64,000 nucleotides of DNA, from contig NZ_JARNTX010000004.1 of NCBI RefSeq assembly GCF_029433095.1, forward strand, positions 248,001-312,000, given 5' to 3'. Position numbers and translations under genes: made by a program. How positions within the stretch are numbered: position 1 is the stretch's first letter; the number at the start of each line of letters is the position of its first letter. Below, piece by piece: positions 33,167-41,831 of the stretch. Source of the stretch: Hymenobacter sp. YC55 (lineage in GTDB: Bacteria; Bacteroidota; Bacteroidia; Cytophagales; Hymenobacteraceae). The notes below the pieces were generated by a model. It was not told the origin of the DNA and searched no databases. It was given only the letters and a program-made list of their open reading frames with translations.

Positions 33167-35221
33167 TTACCAGATGGTGACGCGGGCGGAATCGGGGCGG
33201 TAGAGCTTGTCGCCAGGCTTCACGTTGAACGCCTCGTAGAAGGCGGGTACGTCGGCAAATGGTCCGTTCACGCGGTAGCTGGCCGGCGAGTGCACATCGG
33301 TGAGGATGCGTTGCGCCAATACTTCGTCGCGCTGGTGACCCTGCCAGCCTAGGGCGTAGCCCAGGAAGTAGCGCTGCGTGGGCGTGAGGCCGCCAATTTT
33401 CTCGCCTTTCTTGTACTGGTCGGTTTTCTTGAATGCATCGAAGGCAATGACGATGCCGCCCAAGTCGGCAATGTTTTCGCCGGCTGTGGCTTTGCCGTTG
33501 ATGTGCAGCGAGTCCAGCACGGTGTAGCCGTTGAACTGGCGCACAATCTGGTTGACGCGCTGCTGGAAAGCGGCCCGGTCTTTCTTGCTCCACCAGTTGC
33601 GCAGGTTGCCCTTCTCATCAAACTGGCTGCCTTCGTCGTCAAAGCCGTGCGTCAGCTCGTGGCCGATGGTACTGGCCCCGGCATAGCCATAAATAATAGC
33701 GTCGTCGGCGTTAGCATCCTGCAAGCCCGGAATGGCGAAGATGGCAGCCGGCAACACGATTTCGTTGTTGCTGGGGTTGTAGTAGGCGTTGTAGGTCTGC
33801 GGCGTCATGCCCCATTCGGTGCGGTCGACGGGCTTGCCGAGCTTGTTGAGCTCGTAGCGGTATTTCCACTGGCTGGCGCGCATCATGTTGGCCGCGTACG
33901 AGTCACGGTTGATTTGCAGCGTCGAGTAGTCTTTCCACTTGTCGGGGTAGCCTACTTTAGGGGTGATTTTGGTGAGCTTCACCAGTGCTTTTTGCTTGGT
34001 GGAGTCGCTCATCCAGGTCAGGGCTTGGATATGCTCGCGGAAGGAGCCTACCACGTTTTCAGTTAGCTTGGCGTAGCGGGCTTTGGTTTCGGGCGAGAAA
34101 TATTCTTTCACAAACAACTGGCCCAGCACTTCGCCCATGGCATCCTCTTCTTCGTCGAGCACGCGCTTCCAGCGGGCGCGCTGCTCTTTGCGGCCTTGCA
34201 GCACCGTGCCGTAGAAGCGGAAGTTTTCGTTGTCGATGGGCTTGCTGAGGTAGGTGGCGTAGGTGTGCAGCAACTGCCACTGCAAGTACGCTTTCCAGTC
34301 TTCGATGGGCGTGGTGCGCAGCAGGCGGCCAGCTTCGCGGTAGAACTCGGGCTGCCCCACAATAACCGAATCTACTTTGCCGAGCTCCATCTGGGCTAGC
34401 CACGGCTTCCAGTCGAGGCCAGGCGTGAGCTTGTTGAGGTCGGCTACGGCCATCTTGTTGTAGTTGGCATATGGGTCGCGCAGGGCTTCAAGCTTGCGCG
34501 ACGAGCCCGCCAGAGCGGTTTCCAGCTTCACAAGCTGGGCGCTGTGGCGCTGAGCGGTGGCGGCATCTTCGCCCATCAGCTCCAGCATTTTGGCTACGTG
34601 CCCGCCATACTCCTTGCGAATGTTGGCCGTGCGCTTGTCTTTGTTGAAGTAATAGTCACGGTTTGGCAAGCCCAAGCCGGCCTGATACAAGTACAGCGCC
34701 ATCTTTTCGCTGTTCTTGTTGTCCTGCGACACAAAGGGGCCAATTAGGGCATTCACGTTCAGCGGAATCAGGCGAGCAATGGCCGCTTGCACATCGGCGG
34801 GGGTGCGCAGGGCGGCCAGGCGGTCCAGCTCCGGCTTGAGCGGCGCAATACCTTGCTTATCGGCCGTTACCGAGTCCATGCCGGTGGCCCAAAAGTCCCC
34901 GATTTTCTGCTGGGTGGTGCCCGCGGCGGCCTTGGCTTTAGTAGCTTCCTCATTGAGGGCCCGCAGCCGAGCATACACCTCGTCTTGCACTTCCTGGCCG
35001 ATGCTCCAGCTGCTTTCCGAGGCTGGAATCGGATGCTTCTTCAACCAGGTGCCATTAGCGTACTTGAAAAAGTCGTCGCCGGGGCGCACGGTGGTGTCAA
35101 GGTTGGCTTGAATCAGGTCGGGTTGACCGGAGTTGGATTTGTTGCCCGACTGGCAACTGGCCAACGCAAGGAGGAGCGCCGGGGCAGCCAGCAGCCAAGG
35201 GCGCAAAGGAGAAGTCTTCAT
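33167..35221 (-). CDS. M13-family (neprilysin-like) metallopeptidase
   Basis: This 684-residue exported protein (lipoprotein-like signal ending LALASCQSG, so probably anchored) is an M13 peptidase. It has the usual two-part layout, an N-terminal domain from about 40 to 430 and a catalytic C-terminal domain. The zinc motif is HELTHGFDDEG (His521, Glu522, His525), the third ligand motif is ENIADLGG, and the substrate motif NAYYNPSNNEIVLPAAI is the conserved NAYY. The C-terminus RPDSARVTIW is typical. It starts at the ATG at 35221. In bacteria such enzymes degrade peptides outside the cytoplasm. The ACT gene follows after four bases. Confidence 0.95.
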   Translation of the reverse strand: MKTSPLRPWLLAAPALLLALASCQSGNKSNSGQPDLIQANLDTTVRPGDDFFKYANGTWLKKHPIPASESSWSIGQEVQDEVYARLRALNEEATKAKAAAGTTQQKIGDFWATGMDSVTADKQGIAPLKPELDRLAALRTPADVQAAIARLIPLNVNALIGPFVSQDNKNSEKMALYLYQAGLGLPNRDYYFNKDKRTANIRKEYGGHVAKMLELMGEDAATAQRHSAQLVKLETALAGSSRKLEALRDPYANYNKMAVADLNKLTPGLDWKPWLAQMELGKVDSVIVGQPEFYREAGRLLRTTPIEDWKAYLQWQLLHTYATYLSKPIDNENFRFYGTVLQGRKEQRARWKRVLDEEEDAMGEVLGQLFVKEYFSPETKARYAKLTENVVGSFREHIQALTWMSDSTKQKALVKLTKITPKVGYPDKWKDYSTLQINRDSYAANMMRASQWKYRYELNKLGKPVDRTEWGMTPQTYNAYYNPSNNEIVLPAAIFAIPGLQDANADDAIIYGYAGASTIGHELTHGFDDEGSQFDEKGNLRNWWSKKDRAAFQQRVNQIVRQFNGYTVLDSLHINGKATAGENIADLGGIVIAFDAFKKTDQYKKGEKIGGLTPTQRYFLGYALGWQGHQRDEVLAQRILTDVHSPASYRVNGPFADVPAFYEAFNVKPGDKLYRPDSARVTIW

Positions 35222-35385
35222 AAAAGCGAAATTGAACTAAACATACCCGTAACCAAACAGGTCTTTGGCAGACCTGCTAGGTTTTCGCTGAATCACTTAA
35301 AACAGAACCGTACAAGCCCGCTAGTTTAGGTGAATCAGCCGCAAAACGCTAACAGGTACAGAAAACACCCGTTAGGTTGCATACT

Positions 35386-35817
35386 ATGTCGCTCAAGCTG
35401 CTCTTACTTCTCAATTTCGGGCTGGCGGCCTACCTCACCGGGCTTATCTGGACGGTGCAGGTGGTGCATTACCCAGGCTTTGCGCAGGTCGCCCCCGAAA
35501 AATTCGTGGCCTTTCATCAGCAGCACTCCAACCGCATCAGTTGGGTGGTAATGGCGCCTATGGTGCTGGAACTGGGTTTAGCCGCGTGGCTTGCCTGGCA
35601 GGGGCGGACGCTGGGCGCAGCCGTATGGTGGGCCCTGGCGTTGGTGCTGCTGATTTGGGCGGCTACTTTCTTCGTGTCCGTGCCGTTCCACAACCGGCTC
35701 GCCCAGGGCTACGACTACGTGGCCATCGATGGGTTGGTGCGCACCAACTGGGTCCGTACCCTGGCCTGGACCGTCCGTGCCGGATTGCTGGGCTGGTTGC
35801 TATGGAAGCATGTGTAA
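35386..35817 (+). CDS. Four-helix integral membrane protein, unknown function
   Basis: This 143-residue protein has four predicted membrane helices (LLLLLNFGLAAYLTGLIWTVQVV, SWVVMAPMVLELGLAAWLAW, AVWWALALVLLIWAATFFVSV, TLAWTVRAGLLGWLLW). It carries conserved-looking polar residues near the membrane face, including HYPGF, FHQQHSNRISW and VPFHNRL, whose histidines could bind a cofactor or metal. The pattern recalls small DUF1772-like membrane proteins, but I am not sure. I chose the ATG at 35386 over the TTG three codons upstream. It is a single gene, divergent from the M13 gene and followed by the DUF2383-type gene 74 bases later. Confidence 0.65.
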   Translation: MSLKLLLLLNFGLAAYLTGLIWTVQVVHYPGFAQVAPEKFVAFHQQHSNRISWVVMAPMVLELGLAAWLAWQGRTLGAAVWWALALVLLIWAATFFVSVPFHNRLAQGYDYVAIDGLVRTNWVRTLAWTVRAGLLGWLLWKHV

Positions 35818-35891
35818 GCTCAACCTAACTCACTGAAGTCGAATAGCGTAAGGCGCAAGACATTACATCACCCTATTCACGCTTCTCGATC

Positions 35892-36632
35892 ATGAAACAA
35901 CCTAAGCAACCAACTTCAGCCGGCAACGATTCTTTCAATGCGGGCCGATCGAACTCGGGTAACGCCTCGAACACCAACGGTGCCGCTGATCTTCTCAACC
36001 AGGCCAAACAGTGGCTAAACAAAGGCAGCATGGGCGATATGATAACTCAAATCCAGCTGCCCCAGTCTTTCAAGGATGCAGGTACCGGCGCTCTGTCGAA
36101 AGTCAACAAACTTAGCACCACGCAGAAAGTCGTTGGTGGGGCGCTGCTAGCAGCGGGCGTTGGCTACCTTGCTGTACGCAACCGGAAGCCCAAATCCACC
36201 GGGCAAGCGGCCACCTTGCACGAACTGTTGCTATTCGTCAACGACCGGATTGAAGGCTACCAGCGCGCCGTAGACGAAAGCCAGGACACCCAATTGCAAG
36301 GCTATTACAAGCAGCTCGTGAGCCAGAGCCAGAAGTTTGCTACCCGACTCAACACGTTCTTGCGTCAGCAGGAAGGCACCGAGGAAAGTGGCACTACTGT
36401 GAAAGGCAAGCTCTACCGCGCCTGGATGGACACGAAAGCCGCCGTAACGGGTGCCGACGAAAAAGCCATTCTCGGCTCCAATATCCATGGTGAGGAATGG
36501 GCCATCAAAGCCTACGAAGAAGCCCTGAGCGACAACACCCTAACCGGGCCTTTGCGCTTGGAAGTGGAGCGGCAGTATGCCCAGTCGCAGAAAACGTACA
36601 AAGAACTCCAGAAAATGGACGGTAAGCTGTAA
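35892..36632 (+). CDS. PA2169-type (DUF2383) four-helix-bundle protein with N-terminal extension
   Basis: This 246-residue protein has a ferritin-like C-terminal four-helix bundle of the PA2169/DUF2383 type (about residues 108-246). Family marks are LHELLLFVNDRIEGYQRAVDES, QGYYKQLVSQSQKFATRLNTFL, GTTVKGKLYRAWMDTKAAVTG, EKAILGSNIHGEEWAIKAYEEAL and a final DGKL region. The N-terminal 105 residues are an Asn/Ser/Gln-rich tail plus a short helix (VVGGALLAAGVGYLAV) that could insert in a membrane. Function is not established for the family, which is often stress- or biofilm-induced in other bacteria. A hairpin terminator follows directly. Confidence 0.82.
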   Translation: MKQPKQPTSAGNDSFNAGRSNSGNASNTNGAADLLNQAKQWLNKGSMGDMITQIQLPQSFKDAGTGALSKVNKLSTTQKVVGGALLAAGVGYLAVRNRKPKSTGQAATLHELLLFVNDRIEGYQRAVDESQDTQLQGYYKQLVSQSQKFATRLNTFLRQQEGTEESGTTVKGKLYRAWMDTKAAVTGADEKAILGSNIHGEEWAIKAYEEALSDNTLTGPLRLEVERQYAQSQKTYKELQKMDGKL

Positions 36633-36655
36633 GCAGCTCCACCTGATGCCTGCAT

Positions 36656-36707
36656 AAAGCCTCGTTGGGAGTGACACGCTGTTGTCAAGCTCCTGACGAG
36701 GCTTTTT
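36656..36707 (+). terminator. Rho-independent terminator
   Basis: A 10-base stem (AAAGCCTCGT/ACGAGGCTTT) around a 30-base loop is followed by five Ts, 24 bases after the DUF2383-type stop. Confidence 0.7.
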
Positions 36708-36780
36708 GGTGTTGCGCCAGTATTGTAATTGCCGCTTAACTTATCCGTGGCGGCTGAGGTACTTAGTCTTCAACCCTATT

Positions 36781-36855
36781 GTCATTCCGACGCAGGAGGA
36801 ATCGGGGTAAGATTCGTTGATAGTCATACTCAGATTCCTCCTGCCTCGGAATGAC
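36781..36855. repeat. Palindromic repeat family B (23-base inverted arms)
   Basis: Arms at 36781-36803 (gtcattccgacgcaggagga, then atc) and 36833-36855 are reverse complements with one mismatch, around a 29-base middle. It resembles the family A units only in starting with GTCAT, so I treat it as a separate family. The right arm contains an ATG (36851) that opens a spurious extension of the ArfB frame. Confidence 0.7.
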
Positions 36856-36925
36856 AATCAGTTTGTATATCCTAAGCTTGGCGTTCTATTATCTTCCGAT
36901 CTTGCGCACCTATCACCCGTATCGA

Positions 36926-37333
36926 ATGCTACCTCCCGCCACCGATTTTCTGCCCGAACTAGAGTTTCAAACCAGCCGTAGTAGCGGACCTGGCGGCCAA
37001 AACGTGAACAAAGTAGAGTCGCGCGTGGAACTGCGCTTCCGCCTGGCTACCTCCGAACTGCTTTCCGACGAGCAGAAACAAACGCTGCAACAGAAGCTAG
37101 CCTCAAAACTCACAGCGGAAGGTGAACTGCTGGTAGTAGCTCAGGAAGACCGAAGCCAGTTGCGCAACCGCGAAATCGCGCTGCGTAAGTTTCACGACCT
37201 ACTTACCAAGGCCCTGCATAAGCCCAAACCGCGCAAAGCCACTAAACCAAGCCAGGGTGCCGTTCGGCAGCGCTTAGAATCCAAGAAAAAGCACGGCGAG
37301 AAAAAAGCGAATCGGGGCAAGCTAAACTTTTGA
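36926..37333 (+). CDS. arfB: Peptidyl-tRNA hydrolase ArfB (YaeJ-like)
   Basis: This 135-residue protein contains the release-factor motif GGQ in FQTSRSSGPGGQNVNKVESRVELRF, followed by a long basic tail (KPKPRKATKPSQ, RQRLESKKKHGEKKANRGK). Both are marks of ArfB, which enters ribosomes stalled at the end of a broken mRNA and frees the nascent chain; the tail sits in the mRNA channel. I chose the ATG at 36926. A start at 36851 would fall inside a palindromic repeat and add 25 hydrophobic residues not seen in the family. It is a single gene between repeat elements. Confidence 0.92.
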   Translation: MLPPATDFLPELEFQTSRSSGPGGQNVNKVESRVELRFRLATSELLSDEQKQTLQQKLASKLTAEGELLVVAQEDRSQLRNREIALRKFHDLLTKALHKPKPRKATKPSQGAVRQRLESKKKHGEKKANRGKLNF

Positions 37334-37351
37334 TTGCCGCGCCCAATAGTC

Positions 37352-37575
37352 GTCATACTGAGCAGAACAGCAGCCTTTAGCATATCGCCGTTGCCAACAC
37401 TAGCAGAACGTCATGCTGAGCATAGGCGCATCAAGCCAGGGCCTGAAGTATCTCGCGTGCTGACGTTGCCAAAGTAACCGTCATGCTGAGCGCAGCCGAA
37501 GCATCTCGCGTGCTGACGTTGCAATGGCAGGGGTTTACCACACTAGCGAGATGCTTCGGCTGCGCTCAGCATGAC
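37352..37575. repeat. Cluster of palindromic repeat family A units
   Basis: Four units lie here: a worn forward unit (37352-37387), a forward unit carrying a 17-base insertion (37410-37456), an intact forward unit (37480-37509) and a reversed unit (37546-37575). The forward units share a tail gtgctgacgttg, and after removal of the insertion they sit about 53 bases apart, as in the 17.7-kb copy. Outer matches (gccaaagtaa near 37468 and its complement near 37585) extend the inner inverted repeat. The rest of the gap from 37334 to 37662 shows no gene. Confidence 0.75.
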
Positions 37576-37662
37576 AGTTACTTACTTTGGCGACGCCAAT
37601 AGGCGGGCAAAACAGTAAAGAGTCTAAGAATTAATTATAAGCCTTTTAGCCAGCGACACAAT

Positions 37663-38403
37663 CTAGTTCAAGTCTAGGCCAAATAGCACGCCAAACCATG
37701 GTTTGCGCTGATACACCCAATTAGGACCATCGGGCCCGAGTAGCTGATCGGCCCCGATAGCCAAGCCTAGGTTGAAGATGCGAGCATCGTAGATAGCCGC
37801 CGCCCCTACGTGCACCACGAAGCCCTCGTACTCGGCTACCTTGGTTTGCTGGTTGGTGACGTCGGGGTTGATGATGGTGGAGCCCAGGCCCGTGAACAAC
37901 CCGTAGCCCAAACCTACTGTCCGTACCTGCGGTTGCTGCTGGCCGTTCAGCAAGAGCCGGCTATTGACGTGGTAGAAATCGAGGCGCCGGCCGAAATACA
38001 AGGCGGCATTGAAGTTGGTATTGAGCTGCACCGGCACTGGCCCCTGCGGCGGGCGCGCCTTAAAGGGAATCGTAAACACGTCGAGGTCGAACTTGCGGTC
38101 TAGCAGAATAACGTGCTGCCCCCGGTGCAACGGGTAGGTGAAGCGGCGCGGGGTGCTGTTTGGCGGCTCTATAAGAAACTCCAAAGAGTCGTGTTTCTGC
38201 TCCACATAAACGGTTCCTTCCTTGCCAATGGCGGCAGCCAGAGCCGGGTCATTAGTGCGGAAAAACTGGTAGTTGCCGGGCTCTAAGTTGGGTAAGCGCC
38301 CTACGGCCGCGCAGCCGCCTAGCAACCCGCCTGTTAGCACCAGACCCGCTAGCTGCAACCATCGGTTCGTAGGGTATCGACGAGGAAAGGGGAGAAGCAC
38401 CAT
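37663..38403 (-). CDS. Putative lipoprotein, unknown function
   Basis: This 246-residue protein carries a lipoprotein-like signal (LAGLVLTGGLLGGCAAVG, Cys31). The mature part has alternating beta-strands: GNYQFFRTND, EGTVYVEQKHDSLEFLIEP, FTYPLHRGQHVILLDRKFDLDVFTIPFK, FNAALYFGRRLDFYHV and a C-terminal WFGVLFGLDLN. The C-terminal half looks like an outer membrane-associated barrel segment. I do not recognise the family. It starts at the ATG at 38403, 20 bases after the CorA gene ends, so the two may be co-transcribed. Confidence 0.65.
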   Translation of the reverse strand: MVLLPFPRRYPTNRWLQLAGLVLTGGLLGGCAAVGRLPNLEPGNYQFFRTNDPALAAAIGKEGTVYVEQKHDSLEFLIEPPNSTPRRFTYPLHRGQHVILLDRKFDLDVFTIPFKARPPQGPVPVQLNTNFNAALYFGRRLDFYHVNSRLLLNGQQQPQVRTVGLGYGLFTGLGSTIINPDVTNQQTKVAEYEGFVVHVGAAAIYDARIFNLGLAIGADQLLGPDGPNWVYQRKPWFGVLFGLDLN

Positions 38404-38423
38404 TGAAGGCTATATACTTGACG

Positions 38424-39341
38424 TTAAATCCAGCCTTTGCGCTTAAACCACACATAGATACCTATGGATATTACCACCATACTAATCATGGCTATTGGGT
38501 AGCCTAGCCGCCAGGTTAGCTCGGGCATGTGCTGGAAGTTCATGCCGTATATGCCCGCAATAAAGGTAAGCGGCAGGAAAAAAGCGGAAAATACGGTTAG
38601 TACCCGCATGGCCTCGTTGGTGCGTTGCGACGACAACGAGAGGTACAAGTTCATGAGGTTGGTAGCACCACCATCGAGCTGCTGATACATGGTTTCCACT
38701 TTCACTTGCAAATCCTGCGTATCCTGAAGCAGGTTGCTGTCGGTGGTGTTGGCTGCTGTTTGCCGCCGCAGCATAAGCAGAATGTCGCGGGTAAGCAACA
38801 GCAACTGCTTGGCGGCCGAGGCTTTGCGCTTTAGAAAGTACAGGCCCTGTAGCGCATTGGGTACTTCCTGCTTCAGAAATATCTCGGCCTCGTAGTCGTC
38901 GAGCTCTTTGGTAAGAGCCATGGCGGGCTGCACGTAGCTATTAAGTGCATAGCGCACGATGTGGATGGCTACTTCCACGGGCGAGTCGCACTCTTCGCCG
39001 GGGGCGCGGGCTACGTTTTTGAGGGTGCTTAGCACCGGGTGCGGCCGCCGGTGAACCGTGATTAAGTACTTAGAGGTGTAGAAGATGGCAATCTTGGTGC
39101 TCAGCTCCTGGATGGTATCGGCCTGGCTGTTTTCGGGCATACTGAACACGCGCAGAATAACGAAGTTCAGCCCATTATTGGCCTCAAACTTAGGTAGGTG
39201 CGTGGGCTCCAGACAGTCTCGCACCAAAGAATCGGGTAGGTCGTACTGTTCGGCCACGGCTTGTAGCTCGGCCCCGGTTGGGCTGGTGATGTCGAGCCAA
39301 GCGAAGTCGGCTTCTTGCCGCGTGAGAAGGTCTTCAGTCAT
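38424..39341 (-). CDS. corA: CorA-family magnesium/cobalt transporter
   Basis: This 305-residue protein is a CorA-type divalent metal channel: a large cytoplasmic N-terminal domain, a long helix with coiled-coil character (LLQDTQDLQVKVETMYQQLDGG), then two C-terminal membrane helices. The first membrane helix ends in the signature YGMNF, the selectivity filter of the family. The second (IAMISMVVISIGIYVWF) is followed by a basic tail, KRKGW. I chose the ATG at 39341; the longer frame adds a Cys-rich stretch not found in the family. CorA imports Mg2+ (and Co2+ or Ni2+). An MgtE gene lies about 1.1 kb away. Confidence 0.93.
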   Translation of the reverse strand: MTEDLLTRQEADFAWLDITSPTGAELQAVAEQYDLPDSLVRDCLEPTHLPKFEANNGLNFVILRVFSMPENSQADTIQELSTKIAIFYTSKYLITVHRRPHPVLSTLKNVARAPGEECDSPVEVAIHIVRYALNSYVQPAMALTKELDDYEAEIFLKQEVPNALQGLYFLKRKASAAKQLLLLTRDILLMLRRQTAANTTDSNLLQDTQDLQVKVETMYQQLDGGATNLMNLYLSLSSQRTNEAMRVLTVFSAFFLPLTFIAGIYGMNFQHMPELTWRLGYPIAMISMVVISIGIYVWFKRKGWI

Positions 39342-39708
39342 ATACAAAAAGTTGTCGGCGCACAGGGTGGCGTTGGTTCTGGCCGGCTTGCCGCTTCTAC
39401 ATACGGTTCGGCATGGTTCAAGAGTTGACCAACAGTGCAAACCGATGCGTTAATGCGCGCTAGAGCTGTTGCATTTAGCTCATAGTTCAGCTTCACTGCG
39501 GACCGCAAAATCCTATACTCGTACGGGAAGTTGTTAAGGAGCTTGCGTTTGGCAGCGCAAGCGTTGAGCTTGGAATGTCAAACGCAAGCTCGACCTTTAA
39601 CCTTCTGTGTATGTTGACGTTATGATGAATGTTCAGGCGCATCTTTCCTCGATACTTATCGAAAGAAGGCGTGCCCCAAGCTTCTCTTAACCCTTTAAAA
39701 ACACGTAT
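39342..39708. other. Intergenic region with a hairpin
   Basis: These 367 bases separate the divergent CorA and DUF4142 genes. The only structure is a 13-base perfect inverted repeat, GAGCTTGCGTTTG at 39539-39551 and its complement at 39579-39591, with a further gcaagc/gagcttg match in the loop. No T run follows, so it is not a normal terminator. Confidence 0.55.
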
Positions 39709-40314
39709 ATGCACAAATTGCACGAAACCATCCTGCGCCGAAATTTTCTGACCAATTCAGTGAAAGGCACGCTGGCGCTCGGCGTCGGAATGTCCACCAT
39801 TGCTTCGCTGCTTCAATCCTTTACGTTCGCCGAAGACGAGGATTCGGGCTTGCTCCTGCAGGGCGCGGGCTCTATCACCACCGAAGCGCAGTTTCGGGCA
39901 GCCATAGCCGGACCCGTCAATACATCGATGCTAAGCAGCCAACTAGCCGCTACGCAAGCCACCAATCCCTATGCCAAGCAGTTTGCCGGCTTCGAGCTAG
40001 AAGAAACCAAAGGCATGCTGAGCATTTTGAATGACATGGGCACCACGCCTCCGCCCCCAGATGCCAAAGCGCAAGCCATGATGACGCAAATGAAGTCGGC
40101 CACCGGCGCCGCCTTCGACAAAGCCTATATCACAGCCCAGCTCCAGACTCACCAGTTGCTGCAAAGCCTCACCCAAGGCTACCTCGCCAGCCCCGCCCCC
40201 GCCAAAAGCAACATGATGGAGATGCACGGCCGCCACATTGCCACCCTGGCCCTAGCCACCATCAAGGAGCACGTAGCCATTACGCAGCGCCTCTCTACAG
40301 TAGTAGGAAGCTAG
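39709..40314 (+). CDS. DUF4142-like exported protein
   Basis: This 201-residue protein starts with RRNFLTNSVKGTLALGVGMSTIASLLQSFTFA, a Tat-like signal (two Arg, hydrophobic core). The mature part is helical and fits DUF4142: SMLSSQLAATQATNPYAKQFAGFELEETKGMLSIL, then MTQMKSATGAAFDKAYITAQLQTHQLLQSL, and a final HIATLALATIKEHVAITQRLS. DUF4142 proteins are ferritin-like helical bundles found in the periplasm; their role is unknown. It is divergent from CorA and convergent with MgtE, and a strong bidirectional terminator follows. Confidence 0.78.
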   Translation: MHKLHETILRRNFLTNSVKGTLALGVGMSTIASLLQSFTFAEDEDSGLLLQGAGSITTEAQFRAAIAGPVNTSMLSSQLAATQATNPYAKQFAGFELEETKGMLSILNDMGTTPPPPDAKAQAMMTQMKSATGAAFDKAYITAQLQTHQLLQSLTQGYLASPAPAKSNMMEMHGRHIATLALATIKEHVAITQRLSTVVGS

Positions 40315-40352
40315 TTCCTCCTTCCCTAAAGAGCAGAAAACCAGCTATTACC

Positions 40353-40422
40353 AGAGCTAATAAAATCAGAAAAGGTCGTTCCTCATCAGTGGGGAACGGC
40401 CTTTTCTGATTTTATTAGCTCT
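40353..40422. terminator. Long bidirectional terminator (30-base arms)
   Basis: Arms at 40353-40382 and 40393-40422 pair over 30 bases with a single G-T pair and a 10-base loop; A- and T-rich ends suit both strands. It lies between the convergent DUF4142 and MgtE genes. Confidence 0.9.
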
Positions 40423-40445
40423 GACCTGCAATGGGAGATGCTGTT

Positions 40446-41831
40446 TTACAACAGCGTGCCACGCAGCACCATAGTAGCCACTGAGAAGTAGATAATCAGC
40501 CCCGTCACGTCCACGAGCGTAGCAACAAAGGGAGCCGAGGCCGTGGCCGGGTCGAGGCCTAAGCGCTTGAGCAGCATAGGCAGCATGGCGCCCGACAACG
40601 CACCCCACAGTACAATCCCCAATAGCGAGAAGCCTACCGTTATGGCAATCAGCTGCCAGTACTGCCCGAAATAACCCGGGTCAATGACGGTAGCCCACAG
40701 CACGATGCGCAACGAGCCAACCACCCCTAGGATAGTACCTAAGAGCAGCCCCGACAAAATTTCCCGACGCAGCACCATCCACCAGTCGCCAAGCGAAAAC
40801 TCGCCCAAGCTCATGGCCCGGATAATGAGGGAAGTAGCCTGCGAGCCAGCATTGCCACCGGCCGAAATAATAAGCGGAATAAATAAGCCCAGCACCGCCG
40901 CCTTCTGCAAGTCGTCTTCGAAGTGGTGCATGGCCGAAGTGGTCAGCATTTCTCCTATTAGCAGGATAACGAGCCAACCGGCCCGCTTCTTGACCATACT
41001 CCAGATAGAGGTAGCCAGATAGGGTTCGTCGAGGGCTTCCGAACCGCCCAGCTTCTGGATGTCTTCGGTGTCTTCCTCTTCCCGAATGTCGAGGATGTCA
41101 TCAATGGTAACGATGCCAAACAGCACCCCCTCGTCATTCACGACGGGCAACGCTATCCGGTCGTTGCGCCGGAACACGTCAATGGCTTCCTCTTGGTCCT
41201 GCATGGCCCTGAGCGACACGTAGCGGTGGTCCATAAGGTCGCGCACCTGCTTTTGCGGTTCTGCCAGCAGAAACTCCCGAATGCGAATGTCGTCGATAAG
41301 TACCCCCCGGTTGTCGGTCACGTAAAGCACGCTCAGCGTTTCCGACTGCCCGCCGTGGCGCCGGATGTAGTCGAGCACCTGCTGCACGGTCCAGTTCTCG
41401 CGAATGGCGATGTAGTCAGGCGTCATGAGGCGGCCCACTGAATATTCGGGGTAGCCTAGCAGCTCCAGCGTCACCTTGCGCTCCGGCTCCGACAGCGTCT
41501 GAATCAGCTCCTTCACGAAATCATCGGGCAGAAACTCGAGCAGCGCCGTCCGGTCGTCGGGCGACATTTCGTTGAGAATGTTGGTGATTTTCTCCTGCGT
41601 CAGGTTGGTCAGGAAGTGTTTTTGCACTTCCAGGTCCAGGTACTCAAATACCTGCGTGGCCAAACTGAGGGGCAACAGCCGGAAAATAATCAGCTGTTCC
41701 CGTTCTTCTTCTTCCTCAATCAGCTCCACCAGCTCGGCCGGTTCATAGTGTTTGAGGAGCTCTTTGAGTTTAAAAAACTCGCCCTCCTGAATCAGGGACG
41801 TGATGTGTTCGGTGGTCGGGTGCTGATTCAT
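40446..41831 (-). CDS. mgtE: Magnesium transporter MgtE
   Basis: This 461-residue protein has the full MgtE layout: an N-terminal helical superfamily domain (LKHYEPAELVELIEEEEEREQ, LTQEKITNILNEMSPDDRTALLEFLPDD), two CBS domains (LMTPDYIAIRENWTVQQVLDYI and DLMDHRYVSLRAMQDQEEAIDVF), a linker helix, and five C-terminal membrane helices with the conserved AGGNAGSQATSLIIRAMSLGE pore region. MgtE is a dimeric Mg2+ channel gated by cytoplasmic Mg2+ through these domains. The start at 41831 (MNQHPTTEHITS) fits. It is convergent with the DUF4142 gene and close to CorA. Confidence 0.96.
   Translation of the reverse strand: MNQHPTTEHITSLIQEGEFFKLKELLKHYEPAELVELIEEEEEREQLIIFRLLPLSLATQVFEYLDLEVQKHFLTNLTQEKITNILNEMSPDDRTALLEFLPDDFVKELIQTLSEPERKVTLELLGYPEYSVGRLMTPDYIAIRENWTVQQVLDYIRRHGGQSETLSVLYVTDNRGVLIDDIRIREFLLAEPQKQVRDLMDHRYVSLRAMQDQEEAIDVFRRNDRIALPVVNDEGVLFGIVTIDDILDIREEEDTEDIQKLGGSEALDEPYLATSIWSMVKKRAGWLVILLIGEMLTTSAMHHFEDDLQKAAVLGLFIPLIISAGGNAGSQATSLIIRAMSLGEFSLGDWWMVLRREILSGLLLGTILGVVGSLRIVLWATVIDPGYFGQYWQLIAITVGFSLLGIVLWGALSGAMLPMLLKRLGLDPATASAPFVATLVDVTGLIIYFSVATMVLRGTLL

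Noticed and set aside
36851..36925. ATG at 36851 as the start of ArfB
   Set aside because: It lies in the right arm of a palindromic repeat and adds residues absent from the family.
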